Part shown: positions 1 through 7,028 of the stretch, one piece after another
Layout of the letters: each line of letters begins with the position of its first letter
Numbering within the stretch: the stretch's first letter is position 1
DNA from: Bacteroidales bacterium
GTDB taxonomy: Bacteria > Bacteroidota > Bacteroidia > Bacteroidales > Tenuifilaceae
Direction of reading: 5' to 3'
Length of the DNA stretch: 64,000 nt
Assembly (NCBI GenBank): GCA_013141385.1
Contig: JABFRB010000002.1
Coordinates: 1-64,000 of the forward strand
Notes under the pieces: model-generated
The model's database searches: none
Told to the model about the DNA's origin: nothing
Seen by the model: only the letters and a program-made list of their open reading frames with translations
Position numbers and translations under genes: made by a program

Positions 1-1344
1 AATGCAGTTGAGTTAAGAAAGACGCTATCTAAGGATATATACGAGTTGGACTACTATTATGAATATCTTGCTATAGCGTATTCCAAAGCAGGCAGGCTGA
101 AGGAATTCATAGATATTTTCGAAAAGTCAGGTGACTTAAATGATAAACCAGATAAGAAGGCAATCATATACAACCGAATTGGCAATCTATTTGCTGATTC
201 TAAAAAAGAACAGGAAGCGATTCCATATTATGAGAAAGCGATAGAACTTGATCCGAACAGGTCAATATATCTGGGTAACATGGGATTAACTTATACAAAA
301 CTTGAACAATGGCAAGAAGCCATAAAATATTACCAACAGGCAGTTGAACTGAGAAAGCAGTCACCTGACGATCCTTACGGTTTGGATTACTACTATGAAT
401 TTCTTTCAGAAGCATATTTCAAAGCAGGCAGACTGAATGAATTCATAGAAATTTTCGAAAAGTCAGGTGACTTAAATGATAACCCTGATAAGAAGGCAAT
501 CGTTTACAACCGTATTGGTAATCTACTTGCCAATTCTTATAAAGAACAAGAGGCGATTCCATATTATGAGAAAGCGATAGAACTTGATCCAACCAGGCCA
601 ATCTATTTATGTAATATGGGATTAACTTATACGAATCTCGGACAATGGCAAGAAGCCATAGAAAATCACAAAAATGCAGTTGAGTTAAGAAAGACGCTAT
701 CTAAGGATATATACGAGTTGGACTACTATTATGAATATCTTGCTATAGCGTATTCCAAAGCAGGCAGGCTGAAGGAATTCATAGATATTTTCGAAAAGTT
801 AGGTGACTTAAATGATAACCCTGATAAGAAGGCAATCGTTTACAACCGTATTGGTAATCTACTTGCCAATTCTTATAAAGAACAAGAGGCGATTCCATAT
901 TATGAGAAAGCGATAGAACTTGATCCAACCAGGCCAATCTATTTATGTAATATGGGATTAACTTATACGAATCTCGGACAATGGCAAGAAGCCATAGAAA
1001 ATCACAAAAATGCAGTTGAGTTAAGAAAGACGCTATCTAAGGATATATACGAGTTGGACTACTATTATGAATATCTTGCTATAGCGTATTCCAAAGCAGG
1101 CAGGCTGAAGGAATTCATAGATATTTTCGAAAAGTCAGGTGACTTAAATGATAAACCAGATAAGAAGGCAATCATATACAACCGAATTGGCAATCTATTT
1201 GCTGATTCTAAAAAAGAACAGGAAGCGATTCCATATTATGAGAAAGCGATAGAACTTGATCCAACCAGGCCAATCTATTTATGTAATATGGGATTAACTT
1301 ATGCGAAGATCGAACAATGGAATGAGGCGATAGAATGCCACAAG
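1..1344 (+). repeat. Four tandem 336-bp coding repeat units
   Basis: Units start at 1, 337, 673 and 1009, exactly 336 bp (112 codons) apart. Bases 465-799 are identical to 801-1135 (335 nt), and bases 1-254 are identical to 1009-1262. Outside these blocks the units differ by many substitutions, so the identity is patchy rather than uniform. Confidence 0.9.
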
Positions 1345-1452
1345 CAGGCAATTGAGCTAAGGAAAAAGTCGCTTGACGATCCATATGGGTTGGATTATTA
1401 TAATAGCTTTCTTATTGAAGTATATGATAAAATTGGTAAAAAAGACCCTTAA
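1..1452 (+). CDS. TPR-repeat protein, 5' end outside window
   Basis: The reading frame is open from base 1, so the true start lies upstream; the first in-frame start-like codon is a TTG at 46 inside a repeat and is not credible. The visible 483 residues are tetratricopeptide repeats (motifs such as YYEKAIELDP, NMGLTYTNLGQWQEAIE and YNRIGNL) arranged in a higher-order unit of 112 residues repeated four times, ending in a diverged tail (DKIGKKDP). TPR solenoids are protein-interaction scaffolds; the partner cannot be read from the sequence. The units are nearly identical at DNA level, which suggests recent duplication or gene conversion. No enzymatic domain is visible in this part; one could lie upstream. 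Confidence 0.85.
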   Translation, partial: NAVELRKTLSKDIYELDYYYEYLAIAYSKAGRLKEFIDIFEKSGDLNDKPDKKAIIYNRIGNLFADSKKEQEAIPYYEKAIELDPNRSIYLGNMGLTYTKLEQWQEAIKYYQQAVELRKQSPDDPYGLDYYYEFLSEAYFKAGRLNEFIEIFEKSGDLNDNPDKKAIVYNRIGNLLANSYKEQEAIPYYEKAIELDPTRPIYLCNMGLTYTNLGQWQEAIENHKNAVELRKTLSKDIYELDYYYEYLAIAYSKAGRLKEFIDIFEKLGDLNDNPDKKAIVYNRIGNLLANSYKEQEAIPYYEKAIELDPTRPIYLCNMGLTYTNLGQWQEAIENHKNAVELRKTLSKDIYELDYYYEYLAIAYSKAGRLKEFIDIFEKSGDLNDKPDKKAIIYNRIGNLFADSKKEQEAIPYYEKAIELDPTRPIYLCNMGLTYAKIEQWNEAIECHKQAIELRKKSLDDPYGLDYYNSFLIEVYDKIGKKDP

Positions 1453-1573
1453 GTATGCATTAGTAGATTTAGGATTTATTCACAGTAATTATAAAAAATA
1501 ATTAATCCTTTAAATTATTCATTAAGGAGCTCATGATCCCTCATTTATGGTTTATTTCTTGTAATGTTAAACG

Positions 1574-1608
1574 AAAACGAGAGTCCCAAATAATGGTAAC
1601 TCTCGTTT
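1574..1608 (-). terminator. Hairpin downstream of tRNA-Arg
   Basis: A perfect 10-bp stem, aaacgagagt (1575-1584) with actctcgttt (1599-1608), and a 14-nt loop lie immediately 3' of the tRNA on the minus strand, followed in that direction by a T-rich stretch. It probably ends the tRNA transcript and may also act on the TPR gene from the other side. Confidence 0.6.
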
Positions 1609-1609
1609 G

Positions 1610-1683
1610 TGACCCCGGCGGGATTCAAACCCACGACCTTCAGAACCGGAATCTGACATTCTATTCAGCTGAACTACGGGGCC
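1610..1683 (-). tRNA. tRNA-Arg (anticodon CCG)
   Basis: The reverse complement folds into a cloverleaf. The acceptor GGCCCCG pairs with CGGGGTC, the anticodon stem is TCAGA/TCTGA around loop TTCCGGT (anticodon CCG), the T-arm is GTGGG-TTTGAAT-CCCGC, and the discriminator is A. CCA is not encoded, so it must be added after transcription. A good Bacteroidota promoter lies just upstream. Confidence 0.93.
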
Positions 1684-1694
1684 AAAAAAGTTTA

Positions 1695-1725
1695 CAAATG
1701 TAAGTCCCTTTTTCCTCTTTTGCAA
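1695..1725 (-). promoter_or_regulatory. Bacteroidota-type promoter of tRNA-Arg
   Basis: On the minus strand TTG is followed by 20 nt and then TACATTTG, a perfect TAnnTTTG -7 box, placed so that transcription would start about 5 nt before the tRNA. This matches the known Bacteroidota primary sigma consensus (TTG/TTTG, 19-21 nt, TAnnTTTG). Confidence 0.75.
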
Positions 1726-1777
1726 GGGAGTTGAGCCTTTGCATTTTCACTTACTCAAAGATCTCCTTTGCTTTAAT

Positions 1778-1808
1778 TTTGACCCAACTCAGGTTTTGCT
1801 TACCTTTA
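1778..1808 (+). promoter_or_regulatory. Promoter of the esterase gene
   Basis: TTTG (1778-1781), a 19-nt spacer and TACCTTTA (1801-1808, seven of eight positions of TAnnTTTG) lie just before the ATG at 1825, giving a leader of roughly 10 nt. Confidence 0.5.
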
Positions 1809-1824
1809 TCAAAACTTTACCAAT

Positions 1825-2955
1825 ATGCAAAGATTACCATTTTTACTACTTTTCGTTTGCCTTTCCGAAGTTATATTGGCTCAAGTTACATTTACAATAG
1901 AATTTCTGCCTGCTAAAACTCCAATAAAAGATACCATTTTCATGACATCCACTTTAAACAAATGGAATCCTCATGATAATGCGTATGCTTTTAAACAAAC
2001 TGGCTATGGAAAATTATCATTAACAATTAATAATGCAATAGATTCCTTTGAATACAAGTTATGTAGAGGAAATTGGAACGAAATTGAGGTTGATTTAACA
2101 GGTCAAGATTTTAAAAATCGGAATTATACAACCAAACTTGGTAATCGAATTGAAATTAAAGTACTTGGGTGGAGAGATTTATCGCCCAAGCGAAAATCAA
2201 CTGCTACAAAAGGAGTAAGTTTTGTTCCCACCAGTATTGAGATGCCTCAGTTCAACAGAAAAAGAACAATCAGAATGTATTTCCCTCCCAACTATTCATC
2301 GGGAAAGCGATTTCCAGTAATCTATATGCACGATGGGCAGAACTTATTCGATTCTGCAACATCATTTTCTGGGGAGTGGAAGGTTGACGAAATCCTAGAT
2401 AGTCTTTACAAATATCACAATTTTTCATGTATTGTTGTTGGAATTTACAATGGCGAGAATCAAAGATTAAACGAGTTTTCGCCTTGGCATAACGATTCAT
2501 TAAATGCAGGTGGAGATGGGGATAAATATGCAAAATTCATTGTTAAAATTTTAAAACCTTTTATTGATAGCCACTACAGAACCTTAATCGATAGGGAGAA
2601 TACAGCAATCATAGGAAGTTCTATGGGTGGACTAATATCATTGTATATAACATTACAATACCCCGAAGTATTTGGCAAAGCGGCTATCTTTTCTCCATCA
2701 CTATGGTTTTCTCCAAAGGTCTTTGAGATGATGCAAAAATATAATCTTAAAAAGATTCAAAAAATTTATCTAATTTCGGGAGCAAAGGAGGGTGAACAAA
2801 CAGTGTACAATACCCTTAAAGCTGATAGTTTGTTGAGGAGTGTTGGTTTTGACGAGAATTACTTAAGATGTAAAATATCAAAGGATGGTGAGCATATTGA
2901 GTGGTTCTGGAGTCGTGAATTTGGTGATGCCGTTAGATATTTATTTAGTTTATAA
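1825..2955 (+). CDS. Secreted esterase, alpha/beta-hydrolase (esterase D / Fes type)
   Basis: This is a 376-residue protein with an N-terminal signal peptide (cleavage after SEVILAQ). Residues about 22-110 look like a CBM48/early-set beta-sandwich (LNKWNP, YKLCRGNW), followed by a PF00756-type esterase domain. The nucleophile elbow GSSMGG puts the catalytic serine at Ser266; KYHDGQ-like and MHDGQNLF motifs are typical of the family, and GEHIEW supplies the catalytic histidine His357. Family members hydrolyse feruloyl, acetyl-xylan or siderophore esters; the substrate cannot be told here because no polysaccharide or siderophore genes are adjacent. It is probably exported to the periplasm or cell surface and transcribed alone. 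Confidence 0.82.
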   Translation: MQRLPFLLLFVCLSEVILAQVTFTIEFLPAKTPIKDTIFMTSTLNKWNPHDNAYAFKQTGYGKLSLTINNAIDSFEYKLCRGNWNEIEVDLTGQDFKNRNYTTKLGNRIEIKVLGWRDLSPKRKSTATKGVSFVPTSIEMPQFNRKRTIRMYFPPNYSSGKRFPVIYMHDGQNLFDSATSFSGEWKVDEILDSLYKYHNFSCIVVGIYNGENQRLNEFSPWHNDSLNAGGDGDKYAKFIVKILKPFIDSHYRTLIDRENTAIIGSSMGGLISLYITLQYPEVFGKAAIFSPSLWFSPKVFEMMQKYNLKKIQKIYLISGAKEGEQTVYNTLKADSLLRSVGFDENYLRCKISKDGEHIEWFWSREFGDAVRYLFSL

Positions 2956-3032
2956 TAAAACAATTAAGTATGAAATGTCCATGTAAAAATGTACACCAAA
3001 GGTGATATTGTAATATGGACATTTAGCTTCGC

Positions 3033-3050
3033 TGAACCCTTCGGGGTTCA
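3033..3050 (+). other. UUCG-tetraloop hairpin
   Basis: tgaaccc (3033-3039) pairs perfectly with gggttca (3044-3050) across a TTCG loop, 78 nt downstream of the esterase stop. No T-run follows, so it is more likely a transcript-stabilising structure or weak terminator. The core aacccttcggggtt occurs again at 27388-27401. Confidence 0.5.
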
Positions 3051-3128
3051 TGAGAATAAATTTGTAAATGAAACTAAATTTGAAACTGAATATTATTGAT
3101 AATATATAACTTAAAAAGATATTAACTC

Positions 3129-3872
3129 ATGAATAGAATAATTTCAATTTCATTTATTGCTATTTTAGCATTAAGCAGTTGCATAAATAATAATAGTAAT
3201 AGAACTCCTGGTCAACCCTATGAGGAGTTTGAAGGCACAGTGGTTGAAGGTCTTAAAAAGATTTATAATGCCGAAGGAAAACTTGAAACGGAGATTCCTT
3301 ATAAGGATTCATTACCAAATGGAATACAGAAGGAGTATTATAAAACAGGCCAATTATTCCGTGAAACCCCTTTAACTAAGGGTAAAGCAAACGGCATTGT
3401 TAAAGAGTATAGCACTAATGGTAAAATTTACAGAGAGATGCCTGTTGTAAATGGCAGGGCAAATGGTATTATTAAGAAATATTACGAGAATGGTACTTTG
3501 TTTTCCGAGGCTCCTTTCGAAAATGGACAACCTGTTGCAGGTTTAAAGGAATATAATGATAAGGGAAATCTTTTAGAAACTCCTAAAATGGTTTTCAATG
3601 CTAAAAACATGACAAGAATTGATGGGACATACATCTTGGAGATTTCATTATCAGACAAGACTATTAAACCCGGCTATGCCCAAGTTTTGGTTTTTGATAA
3701 TAAGGAGATTGTTAATAAAATACCCACTTCTGATGGCAAGGGAATATTAAAATTTTCAATACCAGCAGGTGCGATGATGGTTAAAAAGTTAACCTTTGAG
3801 GCAAAGTATACAACTCTTCGTAATAATGTTTGTATAATCCGTGATTCGTTTAATTTAGTGATTGGCAATTAA
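3129..3872 (+). CDS. MORN-repeat lipoprotein
   Basis: This 247-residue protein starts with a lipoprotein signal (LALSSC, lipid-anchored Cys about residue 18) followed by a linker. About four toxin-antitoxin YwqK/MORN_2-type repeats follow (PF07661-like: NGIQKEYYKTGQLF, NGIVKEYSTNGKIY, NGIIKKYYENGTLF), spanning roughly residues 60-135. The C-terminal ~100 residues (KNMTRIDGTYIL onward) look like a beta-rich domain I do not recognise. MORN_2 repeats are common in Bacteroidota surface lipoproteins of unknown role. The gene stands alone and converges with the racemase gene (15 nt apart). Confidence 0.75.
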   Translation: MNRIISISFIAILALSSCINNNSNRTPGQPYEEFEGTVVEGLKKIYNAEGKLETEIPYKDSLPNGIQKEYYKTGQLFRETPLTKGKANGIVKEYSTNGKIYREMPVVNGRANGIIKKYYENGTLFSEAPFENGQPVAGLKEYNDKGNLLETPKMVFNAKNMTRIDGTYILEISLSDKTIKPGYAQVLVFDNKEIVNKIPTSDGKGILKFSIPAGAMMVKKLTFEAKYTTLRNNVCIIRDSFNLVIGN

Positions 3873-3887
3873 ACAACCTATTCCATG

Positions 3888-4580
3888 CTATTCGCATAAG
3901 GCAAAATCAACAATTGCTTTCACATGAATTTCAAGAGTATTGAATACTGGTATATTTATATCAGATTGTGTGATTAGCAATGGAATCTCTGTACAACCAA
4001 GGATAATCCCTTCAGCACCCTCCTGCTTAAGATTTGACATAATTTGTAGGAATTGTTCCTTGGTTTTATCAATAAAAATATTTTTAATAAGTTCTGTGAA
4101 GATAGAACGGTGAATAAATGCCCTCTCTCTATTATTTGGAATTAGGGTTTGAATTTGAAAGTTACTTAAACGATTTTTATAAAAATCCTCTTCCATGGTG
4201 ATTTTTGTCCCCAATAACCCAACTTTGGTAAGACCTTTTTCTCTTATTTTATCGGCGGTTGCTGAACCAATATGCACAATTGGTTTGGAAATTTTATTTT
4301 GAAGATCATCTGCATAGAAGTGAAGCGTATTTGCACAAAGGGCAATACAATCGACCCCTGCACCTTCGAGTTTTTGAGCAGCATCGGTTACCATTTTAAG
4401 AACCCCAGCATGATCATTTTTTTGATTTAAATCAGCAATATCGGCGTAGTTGAAAGAATATAATAGACAACGAGCAGCATTTAAACCACCAACCCTATCA
4501 TTAATACCTTGATTTATTAAGCGATAGTATTCTATGGTTGAAATCCAACCAGTACCTCCAATTAACCCAATGGTCTTCAT
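3888..4580 (-). CDS. Aspartate/glutamate racemase family protein
   Basis: This 230-residue cytosolic enzyme belongs to the Asp/Glu racemase family (PF01177). It has the N-terminal GLIGGTGWISTIEYYRLIN motif and the two thiol catalytic centres, Cys82 in LCANT and Cys196 in GCTEIPLLI. The closest resemblance is to YgeA/aspartate racemase-type amino-acid racemases, which interconvert L- and D-amino acids without cofactor; substrate specificity is not determined by these motifs. Its length is normal. It is transcribed alone from the region 4581-5000. D-amino acids made by such enzymes usually feed cell-wall or biofilm metabolism, but nothing adjacent supports one use. Confidence 0.85.
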   Translation of the reverse strand: MKTIGLIGGTGWISTIEYYRLINQGINDRVGGLNAARCLLYSFNYADIADLNQKNDHAGVLKMVTDAAQKLEGAGVDCIALCANTLHFYADDLQNKISKPIVHIGSATADKIREKGLTKVGLLGTKITMEEDFYKNRLSNFQIQTLIPNNRERAFIHRSIFTELIKNIFIDKTKEQFLQIMSNLKQEGAEGIILGCTEIPLLITQSDINIPVFNTLEIHVKAIVDFALCE

Positions 4581-4746
4581 AGTAATTGTTGTTTTAAAAA
4601 GTTTTTACATACGGATAATCTTGACGGTAAATGCGATTAATAGAAAAGTTATTTGATTTTGGACAATCAAATATATTCTTAAAATTCTTTTAAATTCTAC
4701 TTTTGAATATATCTATTACATATATAATGTCAGTTCGATGTAAGAT

Positions 4747-4813
4747 GTCATCCTGAGCGAAGCGAAGGATCTAATTATCTATAAAACAGATGCTTCACTT
4801 CGTTCAGTATGAC
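4747..4813. repeat. REP-like imperfect palindrome
   Basis: A 21-nt arm (4747-4767) pairs with 4793-4813 with three mismatches across a 25-nt loop. The arm contains the string gtcatcctgagcgaagcgaa, a dispersed genomic repeat motif that I recognise from Bacteroidota and some other phyla. The rest of 4581-5047 is AT-rich with no gene visible. Confidence 0.65.
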
Positions 4814-5047
4814 AAAGCATCAATCTATTGTTATGCTTAAAATCAAGATGTTATACTTAGATCAAACTCACGTTATATAGCATTTTAATAATTAATGGCA
4901 GAAAATTTTTCGTATTTCCCTGAGCCCATTTAATGTTCTCCTAAAATAATTTGTTCTTGACTAGCGATAATTGATAGTTGCAATTTAATGAAAGCCCAAT
5001 GTTTTAATTAGTTTTAAGAATCACTAGCTTTTGAGATTACCATTTTA

Positions 5048-5055
5048 TATATTTG
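5048..5055 (+). promoter_or_regulatory. -7 box upstream of DNA methyltransferase
   Basis: TATATTTG matches TAnnTTTG exactly. It lies only 5 nt before the ATG at 5061, implying a very short leader. It argues against the in-frame TTG at 5031 as the start. No well-spaced TTTG -33 box is visible. Confidence 0.4.
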
Positions 5056-5060
5056 GCAGC

Positions 5061-6227
5061 ATGGAACAACTTAAATTTATCGATCTTTTTTGTGGGGTTG
5101 GTGGTTTTCATATCGCCCTTGAATCTATTGGGGGTACTTGTGTTTTTGCTTCTGACATTGATGAAGAATGTAGAAAGGTTTACTTTGATAACTTTGGACT
5201 TGAACCTGCTGGGGATATTACTAAGATTGATGAAAAGGACATTCCAATGCATGATGTTCTATGTGCAGGATTTCCTTGCCAAGCATTTTCCAAAGCAGGT
5301 TATAGGAGGGGGGTTAACGATCCCCGGGGAACACTTTTTTTTGATATTGTTCGTATTGCAAAGTTCCATAAACCGAAATACTTGATTCTTGAGAATGTAC
5401 GAAATCTTGCTAGCCACGACAAGGGCAACACTTGGCGTGTTATTCGTTACAACCTTCGAGAGTTAGGCTATAATGTTTCTGATGAACCAATCATTTTCAG
5501 CCCTCATTATTTAGGAATTCCTCAGCACCGCGAGAGGGTATTTATACTCTGTAAACGTAAAGATTTAGGCGATTTACCCATTTTTACTTTTGATAAAAAA
5601 AATCGACCAGCAAGTGATGCTTTTTCAATCCTTCAGCCAGATGATGAGATAGTTAATCTGGAAAAACATAAGCTGAGTAAACGAGAGATTGCTTTAATCA
5701 ACCTTTGGAACGAATTTTCATCAATAGTAAAAAACGAACTACCGGGCTTCCCCGTTTGGAGTGAGTGGTTAAAGGAGTTAGACGATATCGATTATCTCCA
5801 CTTCTATCCAAAATGGAAGCAGAATTTTATTTATAAAAATAGCAAATTATACTCTGAGCATAAAAAGGAGATAGATTCTTGGCTAATGAAAGCCCTAAAA
5901 AATAAAGATTTTGTAGGTGCTAAGGCTAAATTCGAATGGCAGGCAGGGAAGGTTTCCTCGCCTAATCTTTGGGATACAATAATGCATTTTCGCCCATCCG
6001 GATTGAGGGTAAAAGCACCAACACACTACCCAGCTTTAGTTGCCATTACTCAAACATCTATTGTTGGCTCACTTAAAAGAAGACTTACTCCAAGGGAGTG
6101 TGCCCGCTTGCAACGAATCCCTGATAGCTATAAATTACATTCGAACGATAGAGTTGCTTATAAGCAACTTGGGAATTCTGTTAATGTTGATGTGGTTATG
6201 ATGTTTGCAAAACTACTGCTTAAGTAA
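5061..6227 (+). CDS. DNA (cytosine-5-)-methyltransferase, orphan
   Basis: This 388-residue C5 methyltransferase starts at ATG 5061. The motifs come in canonical order: I FIDLFCGVGGF; IV GFPCQAFS with catalytic Cys73; VI LILENV with Glu111; VIII PQHRERV (155-160); a variable target-recognition region about residues 240-320; IX RLTPRECARLQRIP; X YKQLGNSV near the C-terminus. It transfers a methyl group from SAM to C5 of cytosine in a short DNA target; the target sequence cannot be deduced. No restriction endonuclease, Vsr nuclease or specificity gene is next to it, so it may be solitary, either regulatory or a remnant of a restriction-modification system. It is flanked by AT-rich non-coding DNA, compatible with acquisition by transfer. 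Confidence 0.93.
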   Translation: MEQLKFIDLFCGVGGFHIALESIGGTCVFASDIDEECRKVYFDNFGLEPAGDITKIDEKDIPMHDVLCAGFPCQAFSKAGYRRGVNDPRGTLFFDIVRIAKFHKPKYLILENVRNLASHDKGNTWRVIRYNLRELGYNVSDEPIIFSPHYLGIPQHRERVFILCKRKDLGDLPIFTFDKKNRPASDAFSILQPDDEIVNLEKHKLSKREIALINLWNEFSSIVKNELPGFPVWSEWLKELDDIDYLHFYPKWKQNFIYKNSKLYSEHKKEIDSWLMKALKNKDFVGAKAKFEWQAGKVSSPNLWDTIMHFRPSGLRVKAPTHYPALVAITQTSIVGSLKRRLTPRECARLQRIPDSYKLHSNDRVAYKQLGNSVNVDVVMMFAKLLLK

Positions 6228-6366
6228 ATAACATGCCTATTAGTACATTCCTTACCAGATTTTACTATATAATATTTTTCTTAACACAAAGTTCAAATCC
6301 ATATAACCTCACTGTTTTTTTATTATATTGCAAGGTGAATTCTTGATTAACCTAAATCTAAATTTT

Positions 6367-6855
6367 ATGGAACAAGTACAAGTTGAAAAGAAATTCGCAG
6401 GTTTCTGGTGGAGATTCCTAGCGATTATTATCGATGGTTTAATCCTCGGTGTTGTGAAATGGATTATCATTACGCCCATTCTTGCTACGTTAGGCTTTGG
6501 TGCTTACAAGGCCGCTACATCAGGAGAAATGGATGAAACTGCAGCAATAGGCATGTTAGGAGCATTTGCAGGAGCAATGGCTATGGTATGGGTTTTCACA
6601 ATTGTTGCTGGATGGTTATATTTTTCTCTTATGGAATCGTCAAAATTCCAAGGTACAATAGGTAAACTTGCACTTGGTATAATTGTAACCGATATGGAAG
6701 GGAATAAAATTAACTTTGGAAAGGCAACTGGTCGCTATTTTGGTAAAATAGTTTCAGGTATTATTCTATATATTGGTTTTATGATGGCTGGATTTACTGA
6801 GAAAAAACAAGGATTACACGATATTCTTGCAGGCACATTAGTTTGGAAAAAATAG
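6367..6855 (+). CDS. RDD-family membrane protein
   Basis: This 162-residue integral membrane protein has the RDD signature FWWRFLAIIIDGLILG at residues about 13-28, then further hydrophobic segments (residues ~30-45, ~70-95 and ~135-150) and a typical C-terminal KKQGLHDILAGT motif. I chose the ATG at 6367 (MEQVQVEKK); the frame extends upstream to 6328 without another credible start. The molecular role of RDD proteins is mostly unknown; some have been linked to ion exchange. It is transcribed alone and followed by a strong terminator. Confidence 0.85.
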   Translation: MEQVQVEKKFAGFWWRFLAIIIDGLILGVVKWIIITPILATLGFGAYKAATSGEMDETAAIGMLGAFAGAMAMVWVFTIVAGWLYFSLMESSKFQGTIGKLALGIIVTDMEGNKINFGKATGRYFGKIVSGIILYIGFMMAGFTEKKQGLHDILAGTLVWKK

Positions 6856-6873
6856 AAATTGAAGATTTCTTCA

Positions 6874-6903
6874 AGAAAGGGAGTCCGTAACGACTCCCTT
6901 TCT
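6874..6903 (+). terminator. Rho-independent terminator after RDD gene
   Basis: A 12-bp stem (6874-6885 with 6892-6903) with loop cgtaac is followed by ttattc. Confidence 0.75.
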
Positions 6904-7028
6904 TTATTCAATAAGGTAAACGAATCGCTTCATTATATTTAAGAACTTTTTATAGCATAGTCAAACTTTTGCCAAATTTGATAGTCTATATAACATTAAG
7001 TTATAAATAACCTCTAAATCAAACAATC

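Noticed and set aside
46-1452. ORF start at position 46 for the TPR gene
   Set aside because: The codon is TTG inside a repeated unit and the frame is open to base 1, so the true start is outside the window.
1731-1916. 61-codon ORF overlapping the esterase start
   Set aside because: Different frame, contains the promoter boxes of the esterase gene.
5061-6227. Restriction-modification system
   Set aside because: Neither flank encodes an endonuclease; only the methyltransferase is supported.
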